DNA of 64,000 nt from CAYQXJ01 sp964421565 (GTDB taxonomy: Bacteria; Planctomycetota; Brocadiia; SM23-32), in the NCBI GenBank assembly GCA_964421565.1, contig CAYQXJ010000007.1, positions 120,691 to 184,690 on the forward strand, read 5' to 3'. Positions 8,607 through 16,307 of the stretch are shown piece by piece; position 1 is the first letter of the stretch, and the number at the start of each line of letters is the position of its first letter. The notes beneath the pieces were generated by a model. That model was not told the DNA's origin. It saw only the letters and a program-made list of their open reading frames with translations, and did no database searches. The translations under genes were made by a program, and so were the position numbers.

Positions 8607-9770
8607 ATGGGTGGACTTCACGCACACGTGGTCGCAGCGATGTCGGGCGGGGTTGACTCCTCCGTAGCCGCAGCCATGCTCCAGAAGCAAGGCTACAAAG
8701 TAACCGGGGTCACCCTGCGATTGCCGGTGTTTGGGGAGTCACGTGAAAAGGCCCGTTCCTGCTGCGATGAGGCGGCGATACGCGACGCGCAGAGAGTCTG
8801 CGACAGGTTGGGCATTGCTCATTATGTGCTCGACCTTCGGGATGATTTCATCAGAACCGTGCTTGCCGACTTCTGCGCGGCCTACGCCGAGGGCCGCACC
8901 CCCAACCCCTGCGTGCGATGCAACGACTGGATCAAGTTCGGCAAACTGCTGCGCAAGGCATTGGCGCTCGGGGCGGACGCCGTGGCCACGGGGCATTACG
9001 TCCGCAAACTGAAGGCGTCCCAGAACAGTGCCTGGAGTCTGTGCAGGGGTGCCGCGCCCGATGACCAGTCCTACTTCCTCTACTCACTCTCTCAGCAGCA
9101 GCTTGAGCATGCTTTCTTCCCTCTGGGTGGGCTGCAGAAATCGGAAGTTCGCGCTATGGCAAGGGATATCGACCTGCCGGTGCATGACAGACCCGACAGT
9201 CAGGACCTCTGCTTCATCCCGGACGGCGACTACCGCCGCTTTCTGCGCGCGCGCGTGCCTCACGCGTTCACGCCCGGTCCCATCCGGCACGTCTCGGGCA
9301 AACTGCTCGGCGAGCACGGCGGCGTGGCCGACTTCACCGTTGGCCAAAGGAGAGGACTTGGGATTGCTTGGTCGGAACCGCTTTACGTCACGGAAGTCGA
9401 TGCTTCGGGAAACACAGTTGTTGTGGGGGAGCGTCGACACGTGGAGCGGAGCAGCATCCAGGTGGAAAGCGTAAACTGGCTCGTTCCCGAGCCCCGAGGT
9501 ACCGTTGAAGCCCAGGTTAAGATACGGTTCAATCATCCTGCGGCGCCAGCGCGCGTCACGGCCATCGCGGCGGACCTTGTGCGGGTGGATGCCCACGAGA
9601 AGCTGTTCGCCCCCTGCCCCGGCCAGTCAGCCGTCTTCTACAGCGGTGAACGCGTGCTTGGCGGGGGCGCCATATCGAGGCAAGCGCACCTGGAGCACAC
9701 ATGGACGAAGACCTGCACACCAAGCGTGACCAGCTCGAAGCGGAGCTTCGGGACATGGAATCCGTCCTGA
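8607..9770 (+). CDS. mnmA: tRNA-specific 2-thiouridylase
   Basis: 387 residues. Thiolates U34 of Glu, Gln and Lys tRNAs after adenylating the base. The PP-loop SGGVDSS is at 13-19, the catalytic pair is C102 (NPCVRCN) and C202 (SQDLCFIPDGDY), and a further C105 makes a CxxC plus distant Cys set. The central and C-terminal beta domains run to VLGGGAISRQ; about 23 more residues follow because the frame reads 70 bases into larE. Most MnmA proteins end shortly after GGG-I, so this tail is probably unimportant. The sulfur donor is presumably the desulfurase encoded two genes upstream. Confidence 0.94.
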   Translation: MGGLHAHVVAAMSGGVDSSVAAAMLQKQGYKVTGVTLRLPVFGESREKARSCCDEAAIRDAQRVCDRLGIAHYVLDLRDDFIRTVLADFCAAYAEGRTPNPCVRCNDWIKFGKLLRKALALGADAVATGHYVRKLKASQNSAWSLCRGAAPDDQSYFLYSLSQQQLEHAFFPLGGLQKSEVRAMARDIDLPVHDRPDSQDLCFIPDGDYRRFLRARVPHAFTPGPIRHVSGKLLGEHGGVADFTVGQRRGLGIAWSEPLYVTEVDASGNTVVVGERRHVERSSIQVESVNWLVPEPRGTVEAQVKIRFNHPAAPARVTAIAADLVRVDAHEKLFAPCPGQSAVFYSGERVLGGGAISRQAHLEHTWTKTCTPSVTSSKRSFGTWNPS

Positions 9771-10561
9771 TCGGCTTCAGCGCAGGCGTAGACAGCACCT
9801 TCCTTGCGGCCGAAGCGCGTCGCGTGCTGGGCAGGGATAATATGGCCGTGGCGACTTCGTGCTCTCCAAGCCTTCCTCGGCGCGAGCTGGAGGAGGCCCG
9901 CGCCCTTGCCGAAGCGCTCGACTTGCGGCTGCTCACGCTGCAGTCTTCCGAAATGGAGGATGAGCGCTTCACTGCCAATCCGCCAAACCGCTGCTACTAT
10001 TGCAAGCATGCGCTGTTCTCGGAGTTGAAGACGATAGCGGAAGAGCACGGTTTCGAGCACGTTGCCGACGGCACGAATGCCGACGATGAAGACGACTTCC
10101 GACCGGGCATGGTTGCCTGCCAGGAACTCGGCATACGCCAACCCCTGCGAGAGGCGGGGCTGACCAAGGACGACATTCGAACGCTGTCCGCCGAGATGGG
10201 CTTGCCAACGGCATCAAAGCCGGCCAGCGCTTGCCTGGCCTCCCGCTTCCCGTACGGGGAGCGGATAACTGAGGAGAAGCTGAACCGAGTGGAACGTGCG
10301 GAAGAGGCGCTGCGGAGAAAGGGCTTCGTGCACTTTCGGGTCAGGAGCCATGGCGACATCGCTCGCATTGAACTCGGACCTCGCGAAGACCTCCATCGGC
10401 TGCTGGACTCATCCGTCAGAACGCAGATCACCAGGGAGCTTCAGGCCATCGGTTACCAATACGTTGCCCTGGACCTGGAAGGGTACCGCACTGGAAGCAT
10501 GAATGAAGTGCTCATACCCGTAGCCGATGCGCGAGAAGCGGAACAAACGAACGGAGATTAG
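9701..10561 (+). CDS. larE: ATP-dependent sulfur transferase LarE (PP-loop)
   Basis: 286 residues. The LarE family inserts sulfur into the pincer nickel cofactor of lactate racemase and related enzymes. The PP-loop is SAGVDST (27-33, Ala in place of the usual second Gly), and the sulfur-site cysteine is C178 in KPASACLASRFPYG. A second pair, C98 and C101 in NRCYYCK, gives the three-cysteine set seen in LarE proteins that bind a [4Fe-4S] cluster instead of sacrificing a cysteine. The ATG at 9701 lies 70 bases inside mnmA; an N-terminal helix precedes the PP-loop as in the family, so the overlap is real. No larA, larB or larC is in view, so its target here is unknown. Confidence 0.85.
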   Translation: MDEDLHTKRDQLEAELRDMESVLIGFSAGVDSTFLAAEARRVLGRDNMAVATSCSPSLPRRELEEARALAEALDLRLLTLQSSEMEDERFTANPPNRCYYCKHALFSELKTIAEEHGFEHVADGTNADDEDDFRPGMVACQELGIRQPLREAGLTKDDIRTLSAEMGLPTASKPASACLASRFPYGERITEEKLNRVERAEEALRRKGFVHFRVRSHGDIARIELGPREDLHRLLDSSVRTQITRELQAIGYQYVALDLEGYRTGSMNEVLIPVADAREAEQTNGD

Positions 10562-10563
10562 TC

Positions 10564-10983
10564 GTGTACACCCAGAAGGTCATGGAACACTTCAGCAATC
10601 CCCGCAACATGGGCGAGGTCGAAGACGCCGACGGCGTCGGCCAGGTCGGCAACCCTACCTGCGGTGACGTGATGAAGATCACAATAGCCGTGGCTGATGG
10701 CCGCATCACCGACGTCAGGTTCAGGACGCTCGGCTGCGCCGCTGCCATCGCGACAAGCAGCATCACAACGGAGATGGCCAAAGGGAAATCGCTGGAAGAT
10801 GCGATGCAGATCACACGCAGCCAGGTGGCGCGGGAGCTCGGCGGCTTGCCCCCGGCGAAGATGCACTGCTCAAACCTTGCAGCGCAGGGCCTGCACGCCG
10901 CCATAAAGGACTATCTGCAGAAGACGGGCGAGCCGATGCTGGAGTCGCCCGACGAGGAGTACGAGGAAGAGCACGCCCACTGA
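10564..10983 (+). CDS. iscU: Fe-S cluster assembly scaffold, IscU/NifU N-terminal type
   Basis: 139 residues, GTG start two bases after the larE stop with GGAG nine bases before it. Scaffold on which [2Fe-2S] and [4Fe-4S] clusters are built. The three ligand cysteines occur in GNPTCGD, RTLGCAAAIA and KMHCSNLAAQG, and the aspartate next to the first is kept. The C-terminus is an acidic, His-ending tail. It closes the operon, so sulfur from the desulfurase can pass to clusters as well as to tRNA. No hscAB, fdx or iscA follows. The converging phosphofructokinase gene ends 40 bases downstream. Confidence 0.93.
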   Translation: MYTQKVMEHFSNPRNMGEVEDADGVGQVGNPTCGDVMKITIAVADGRITDVRFRTLGCAAAIATSSITTEMAKGKSLEDAMQITRSQVARELGGLPPAKMHCSNLAAQGLHAAIKDYLQKTGEPMLESPDEEYEEEHAH

Positions 10984-11022
10984 GACCGGGCAGAGAAGCG
11001 GCCCTCAGGACCACCGCTGCCT

Positions 11023-12360
11023 CTATCGCAGCCCCTGCGGGATGTAGTCGCCAAGGTCCGCGTCCGGAGCCATGCGGTGCTCGAGGCTGGCGAACTCCGG
11101 CAGAGGATCGCCTACGAGGGGCATCGCCCACTCGACGAACTCGTCAGTAACATCGACGCGATTGTCGGCGATCCAATCGGCTGGGAAGCTCCGTTCAGCA
11201 TTGGCCACCACCTCCAGCGGTACTTCACCATAGTCCACTTGGTAGCCAGGGCCCGGGCGGCGGATGATGGTTGCCATCACTCCGCTGCGTCCCTCAAGTG
11301 CAAGCTTCGCGGCATGGGCGCCGACGCGATAGGCTTCCTCCTGGTCAACCGCTGAGGCGCGAGAGATGTCCCTTCGCTGGATGGTGCCGGGCACGTCAAC
11401 GCGTGCGATCCCTGGAACAACCAACCGCGTGCACGCCCTGCCCTTCTCGTCCATGCGATCGGCGCCGTTCAGATGATTCATCAGCAGGTGCGCGGCCGTC
11501 GTTCGGCAAGCGCTGAACTGTGCGTGCCCGAAAGCGTCGCGCAGCACCCCCACATCTCCCAGGTTCGCCCCCTCGGTTAGCACCACCATGCAGCGTCCGC
11601 ATTCCCGCAGCCTCTCGTTTACCCGTTCCGTGATGAAGTCCAGGTTCGACTGCGGATCATCCTTACTGAGCGCCTCGGGCATGATGATGAGCAGAGGCGT
11701 TCTGCGAGCGGGGTCGCCGAGGCGGGCGGAAGCCGTGATAAACCCAATCTTACGGCCCATGGCCTGCATGATCAGTACGGGATCGCTGCTATGGCTTGCC
11801 TTGTTCTCCTCATTCGCCTCCAGCACGTTCATGGCCCAGTAACGGGCAACGCTGCCATAGCCGGGATTGTGGTCGCAGACGGCGAAGGTCCTGTCATCCT
11901 GCAAGGCCCCGCCTACATCGTTGTCGACAGTCTTGCAGACGCCGAGGCCCTGCACCTGAACGCCCGCTTCCTGCGCCATGGCAGCCACCCGATTGGCCGT
12001 GTCCATCGAATCGTTGCCGCCGATGTAGAAGAAGCACCCAACGTCGTGCGCTCTGAACACCTCGATGATCCGATCGTAATCCTCACTGTAGAGCTCTCCG
12101 GTCTCTTTGCTGGCCAGTTTGTATCGACAACTGCCGAGGGCGCCAGCCGACGGGGTCTGGCCGAGCAGTTCGATCTGACGCGGGCTCTGGGCGCTTAAGT
12201 TGATGAGTTCATTGCTCAGAACGCCCAGGATGCCCATCCTGGCACCGTAAACCTGGTCCATCTTGCCGGAAGCGATCAGCGTCTCGGCAACGCCGCGCAC
12301 TGAGTTGTTGATAACGGTGGTCGGGCCGCCGGATTGCGCGACAACTGCATTCTTCGGCAT
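11023..12360 (-). CDS. 6-phosphofructokinase, diphosphate-dependent type
   Basis: 445 residues, long for bacterial ATP-PFK and typical of the PPi or mixed clades. Phosphorylates fructose 6-phosphate. N-terminal QSGGPTTVINNS is the nucleotide or PPi loop. Two diagnostic positions favour pyrophosphate as donor: D117 in IGGNDSMDT, where ATP enzymes have Gly, and K143 in GVCKTVDND, where ATP enzymes also have Gly. The catalytic aspartate is D146. It is last of a minus-strand trio with a HAD protein and 6-phosphogluconate dehydrogenase, linking glycolysis and the pentose phosphate route. The gene two loci away, for a polyphosphate exopolyphosphatase, also belongs to phosphate-energy metabolism. 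Confidence 0.9.
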   Translation of the reverse strand: MPKNAVVAQSGGPTTVINNSVRGVAETLIASGKMDQVYGARMGILGVLSNELINLSAQSPRQIELLGQTPSAGALGSCRYKLASKETGELYSEDYDRIIEVFRAHDVGCFFYIGGNDSMDTANRVAAMAQEAGVQVQGLGVCKTVDNDVGGALQDDRTFAVCDHNPGYGSVARYWAMNVLEANEENKASHSSDPVLIMQAMGRKIGFITASARLGDPARRTPLLIIMPEALSKDDPQSNLDFITERVNERLRECGRCMVVLTEGANLGDVGVLRDAFGHAQFSACRTTAAHLLMNHLNGADRMDEKGRACTRLVVPGIARVDVPGTIQRRDISRASAVDQEEAYRVGAHAAKLALEGRSGVMATIIRRPGPGYQVDYGEVPLEVVANAERSFPADWIADNRVDVTDEFVEWAMPLVGDPLPEFASLEHRMAPDADLGDYIPQGLR

Positions 12361-12413
12361 GGTTCAGCTCCGTCGGGTGGGTAAAGATCCAGGATGCGAT
12401 ATGCCCTTGAGGA

Positions 12414-13469
12414 CTATTCCTCAAGCGTGAACAGCTTGCCCTGCGGATGGAGCATCTCGTAGGTGTCAATGCGCTTCTGCTGGAGTTTCAGGTATTCTTC
12501 CTCGGCGTCGTAGCCTTCCTGTTCCCACGGGGCAGTCTCCAGCAGCGCGTTCTCAAACCTCTGAATCAGCTTGTCCTCCAGTTCGCCCCGGTACTCGCCG
12601 TCCAGGAACGCCTGGAAGTTGCCCCGGGCATTCTGCCACGCTTCGTCCTCCAAGCCGGCCAGGACGGGGTAGAACAGCGCATCGTTGGCCTTAGCCGCCT
12701 TCAGGTCGCCCCCGCCGTCACCGATCATGAGGACCTGGTCGGGCTCGTAGCCGCCGGCCTCCATCAGTTCGCGGATGTGCTCGCTCTTCTTGCCCATCTC
12801 CTTGCCGGCGATGGCCTGGACGTACTGTGCCAGGTCTGATTGAGTCCACCAGGCGGACAGGTCGCTGTACGGCGTACTGGAGACCACCAACATGTCAGCC
12901 TTATCCGCGAGCCACTGCAGAACGCCCGGCACGGCCTCAAAGGGGGGCATATCCAGCGTGACGAAGGCGAAGCTGCGGTCCACCGCCTCGCTCCATGCCA
13001 GCAGGCGCGTGATGTTGAAGTCGAGACCGTTCTGCTCGTGGTACTCGAAAAGCGTCGGGATACCGAACCCCTTCTCGCCAGCACTGGCGTCGATGTACTC
13101 CACATAGCCGTTCAGCGAGGTCAATAGATCGAGGACGTGCCCGTCGTCGATGGCCTCCTTCGCCTGCGGGTCCTCGCGCAGCGAATTCAACGTGTGCTGC
13201 ACGGCAAGATAGCGATCGCAGCCCCGCGTGGTGCCCCACAGGTTGTGGTGCTCGGCATGAATGCGGAAGTACATCTCCACATCACGCAAGCTGTTCATAT
13301 CCATGTAGTGCGGGTGGAACACGATGAGCTGCTTCGCCCACATGTTATCCAGCACGCAGCCGTCGGTATCGATGCATACGGCGAACTCGTGCTCGCGTGT
13401 CCATGAACGGATCTGCTGCCGTGGGTCTTCAGCGATCTGATCGTCGGAAAGAACGCCCTTGAAAGCCAT
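12414..13469 (-). CDS. HAD-superfamily hydrolase
   Basis: 351 residues. HAD phosphatase core with motif I CIDTDGCVLDN (D34 nucleophile, D36 acid/base), motif II VVSSTP, the lysine of motif III around GKEMGKKSEH and motif IV MIGDGGGDLKAAK. The cap inserted between motifs I and II is long (about 150 residues) and the C-terminus carries about 80 charged residues beyond the core. Substrate is not predictable. It sits between PPi-type PFK and 6-phosphogluconate dehydrogenase with gaps of 50-60 bases, so a sugar phosphate is a reasonable guess. Confidence 0.8.
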   Translation of the reverse strand: MAFKGVLSDDQIAEDPRQQIRSWTREHEFAVCIDTDGCVLDNMWAKQLIVFHPHYMDMNSLRDVEMYFRIHAEHHNLWGTTRGCDRYLAVQHTLNSLREDPQAKEAIDDGHVLDLLTSLNGYVEYIDASAGEKGFGIPTLFEYHEQNGLDFNITRLLAWSEAVDRSFAFVTLDMPPFEAVPGVLQWLADKADMLVVSSTPYSDLSAWWTQSDLAQYVQAIAGKEMGKKSEHIRELMEAGGYEPDQVLMIGDGGGDLKAAKANDALFYPVLAGLEDEAWQNARGNFQAFLDGEYRGELEDKLIQRFENALLETAPWEQEGYDAEEEYLKLQQKRIDTYEMLHPQGKLFTLEE

Positions 13470-13520
13470 TGACTTCTCCGCAATGAAGCGCCTGGTTGGT
13501 CATAGTCGTCTGGCGGATGC

Positions 13521-15062
13521 TCAATCGGCGGGGTCCAGGTGGTAGCCCTTGCCTTCCTTGTCCACGCGCTCGAACCCGTGCTCGCCGAAACGGTCACGCT
13601 GCGCCTGGATCATGTTGGCCGGCAGCCGCTCTGTGCGATAGGTGTCGAAGTAGTTGAGCGAAGCGCCGATCGCATCGGTGGGCAGGCCGAGGCTGTTCAT
13701 AGTGTTTACCCAGTAGCGCCAGCTCCCCTGGAAACGATCGCAGGTCATGGCTTCGCGGAAGTAGGGCGCCAGCATCAGGCTCTTCAGGCCCGGATCGGCG
13801 GTGAATGCCTCTTCGATCGGCACCAGCATCTTGGCGCGAATGATGCAGCCGCCCTTCCAGACGTCTGCCACTTCGGCCAGGTTCAGCTCGAAGTCGTAGA
13901 GCCCGTTGCACTCATCGGGGCTGATCGCCGAAGCTTCGCGGAGCATCCAGAATCCCTGGTCGTAAGCGGCCACCATGGCGCCGAACAAAGCGTCGCCAGC
14001 CGCCCGCATCAGTTCATCCTTCTCCGCGCTGTCGAACTCCCGCAGGGCAAAACTTTTGACCTGCTTGCTGGCGGCGACGCGATCATCTTTGAAGCTGCTC
14101 ATGATACGGGCCTGGAGTGCGCCGGCGATGGTCGGCACCGGCACGCCGAGGTCGAACGCCATCTGGCTGGTCCACTTGCCAGTGCCTTTCTGCCCTGCAC
14201 GGTCCAGGATAACGTCGAGCATGGGCTTGCCAGTTTCGGCATCGTTCATGCCGAGTATCTCGGTGGAGATCTCCATCAGGTAGCCGCCATGCGCGCCGTC
14301 GGTCAGTTCCTGGAAGAACTCGTGCATATCCGCGCAGGACAGTCCGAGCACATTCTGCAGGCCGTAGTAGACCTCCGAGATGGCCTGCATGATGCCGTAC
14401 TCGATGCCGTTGTGCACGTTCTTGACGAAGTGCCCGGCTTCGTTATCCCCAATGTAGGCGCAGCACGGCCCGTCCACTTGAGCGGCGGCCTTCTCCAGCA
14501 TTTCGCCCACCTGCGCGTAGGCCGCACGGGAGCCGCCTGGCATGATGGCAGGGCCCTTCAGGGCCCCCTCTGAACCGCCGCTCACGCCAGTGCCGATAAA
14601 CAGCATGTCCCGCTTGGCGAACTCGTCGCAGCGCTTCCTTGTGCTCCGCGGGTGGCTGTTGGCGGCGTCGATGATGGTGGCCGTCGGTGGAACCAGGTCC
14701 ACAAGGGCGGGCACTTCCCTGCGGTCGCTGTCGCCGTACTTGGCCACCGAACCCCGGAAGAACAGATCGTCGATCGGGCCCCAGGGCTCGTTAACCGGAT
14801 CGTTGGCCTTGATCATCGCCAGCACGGCCCCGTTCGGCTTCAGGCTCTCGCACGCCTCAACCAGCGTCTCTGCGGTTCCAACGCGTTCGGCGACACCTTC
14901 CTCAGCAACTTCCTTGGCAAAGCGGTCGGTGACCGAGACGGTTCGATTCACGCCGATGACGCGGTAGCCGTTGCGGGCGAAGTTGCGGATGAAGTTCTCC
15001 CCCATCACGCCCAGGCCATAGAGGATCAGGTCATACTCGCCGCTCAAGTTCGTCACAGCCAT
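13521..15062 (-). CDS. gnd: 6-phosphogluconate dehydrogenase, decarboxylating
   Basis: 513 residues from the ATG at 15062, which has GGAGAG just upstream; the frame continues open to 15458 but that overlaps the divergent CHAD gene. Oxidises 6-phosphogluconate to ribulose 5-phosphate with NADP. The Rossmann loop GLGVMGENFIRN is followed by NRT, whose Arg suits NADP. The substrate motif GTGVSGGSEGALKGPAIMPG and the catalytic lysine in GHFVKNVHNGIEYG are intact. The full-length two-domain C-terminal region includes GQKGTGKWTSQ. First gene of the gnd-HAD-PFK set. Confidence 0.95.
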   Translation of the reverse strand: MAVTNLSGEYDLILYGLGVMGENFIRNFARNGYRVIGVNRTVSVTDRFAKEVAEEGVAERVGTAETLVEACESLKPNGAVLAMIKANDPVNEPWGPIDDLFFRGSVAKYGDSDRREVPALVDLVPPTATIIDAANSHPRSTRKRCDEFAKRDMLFIGTGVSGGSEGALKGPAIMPGGSRAAYAQVGEMLEKAAAQVDGPCCAYIGDNEAGHFVKNVHNGIEYGIMQAISEVYYGLQNVLGLSCADMHEFFQELTDGAHGGYLMEISTEILGMNDAETGKPMLDVILDRAGQKGTGKWTSQMAFDLGVPVPTIAGALQARIMSSFKDDRVAASKQVKSFALREFDSAEKDELMRAAGDALFGAMVAAYDQGFWMLREASAISPDECNGLYDFELNLAEVADVWKGGCIIRAKMLVPIEEAFTADPGLKSLMLAPYFREAMTCDRFQGSWRYWVNTMNSLGLPTDAIGASLNYFDTYRTERLPANMIQAQRDRFGEHGFERVDKEGKGYHLDPAD

Positions 15063-15107
15063 GGTCGCTCTCCAGCAGTAAGTGTTCGCGGCAGGTGCCC
15101 CGTACAC

Positions 15108-15136
15108 ATTCTTATCCACGCACGCGACTCTGTCAA
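15108..15136 (-). promoter_or_regulatory. Probable promoter of gnd
   Basis: TTGACA (15136-15131) and AAGAAT (15113-15108) on the minus strand, 17 bases apart; start near 15101, about 40 bases before the gnd ATG. Confidence 0.5.
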
Positions 15137-15224
15137 GCCAAGCATCCGCGAAGCAGAACTGCCTTGCCGCAGTTGCCGAGGAATGGTACGATTCATGACT
15201 GCCAGTCGGAACCGGGGCAGACCT

Positions 15225-16130
15225 ATGGCATACAAACTGGACCGCCGAGAGAGCGTGCCCGTCGCCGTCAAGCGCATCGCACGTCAGCAGGTTCAGCGCG
15301 CCGTCTGCGAGTTGACTGACGACCGGGCCGACCGACACGAGGCCGTGCACCAGTCCCGAAAACGATTCAAGAAAGTGCGCGCAGTGCTGCGACTGGTGCG
15401 TGACGAGCTCGGGGATGTCTACACGCGGGAAAACGCATGGTATCGAGATACGGCGCATCGGCTATCGAGAGTTCGCGATGCCGAGGCGATGATCGAGACG
15501 TTCGATCGGTTGCGACAGCGGTTCCCCGACGAGCTTGCCGGCAGGCCCTCCCTCGCGATACGCGAACTTCTGAAGGCCAGAAGAGCGCGAATTGCCCAAG
15601 AGGGGGTCTGTCTCGAGAAGGTGGTCGAGGAGGTAGTTGCGGATCTGCGATCGGCGAGGAAGCGTGTGAGTGCCTGGCCATTGGAGGAGGACGGCTTAGA
15701 CGCCCTGGCGAGTGGACTCGCCAAGACGTACCGTCGCGGACGGCGCGGCTTGCGGAAGGCCTACGCCAGCCCCAGCGACGAGCGCTTCCATGAGTGGCGC
15801 AAGCGAGTAAAGTATCACTGGTACCACGCCCGAGTTCTGCGTGACATCTGGCCTCGCATCCTCAACGGGCGTTGTAGAGAACTGAGCCGCCTCTGCGACC
15901 TGCTGGGATGGGAGCACGACCTCGCCGTCTTTCGGTTGCTGTTACGGGAGCCGGAGAAGGAACTCACTGGCTCCCAGCACATACAGGAGCTCGAGGAGCT
16001 TGCGCGCGTCCGGCAGCATGAACTGCGCGCCGAAGCCGCACCTCTTGGGCGCAAGCTGTTCGCTGAGAAGCCGGGAGCCCTGGTCGCCCGGCTTCGGACC
16101 TATTTCGAGGTGTGGAAGGCAGAGCTGTAA
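15225..16130 (+). CDS. CHAD domain protein (polyphosphate-binding)
   Basis: 301 residues from the ATG at 15225; the alternative ATG at 15195 adds ten residues, and the longer open frame runs back antisense to gnd. CHAD domains are alpha-helical, histidine- and arginine/lysine-rich bundles shown to bind polyphosphate and often target polyP granules. Two repeats are visible, with conserved HEAVHQSRKRFKKVRAVLRL near residue 45 and FHEWRKRVKYHWYHARVL near 185. No CYTH catalytic domain is present. The ppx/gppA and ppk genes begin 1.8 kb downstream on the same strand, which supports a polyP role. Confidence 0.88.
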   Translation: MAYKLDRRESVPVAVKRIARQQVQRAVCELTDDRADRHEAVHQSRKRFKKVRAVLRLVRDELGDVYTRENAWYRDTAHRLSRVRDAEAMIETFDRLRQRFPDELAGRPSLAIRELLKARRARIAQEGVCLEKVVEEVVADLRSARKRVSAWPLEEDGLDALASGLAKTYRRGRRGLRKAYASPSDERFHEWRKRVKYHWYHARVLRDIWPRILNGRCRELSRLCDLLGWEHDLAVFRLLLREPEKELTGSQHIQELEELARVRQHELRAEAAPLGRKLFAEKPGALVARLRTYFEVWKAEL

Positions 16131-16307
16131 GGGGCCGCATCCCGCCCCTGAAGCCCCCAGTAAAGCCAGGAGATGTGCGGCCACTGCCCGCCACGAGGCG
16201 CACGTGCCTGAGCTGTGCAGGGCACTGCGAGCCTCCGGGACGTAAGCGCCGTGCCGGTTCGGCTGGTTACATCTGTCCTGGCGACAACGGAAGCAATCCT
16301 CGCTCCG

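Noticed and set aside
13539..14573. 344-codon plus-strand frame
   Set aside because: Antisense shadow of gnd, whose motifs are complete on the other strand.
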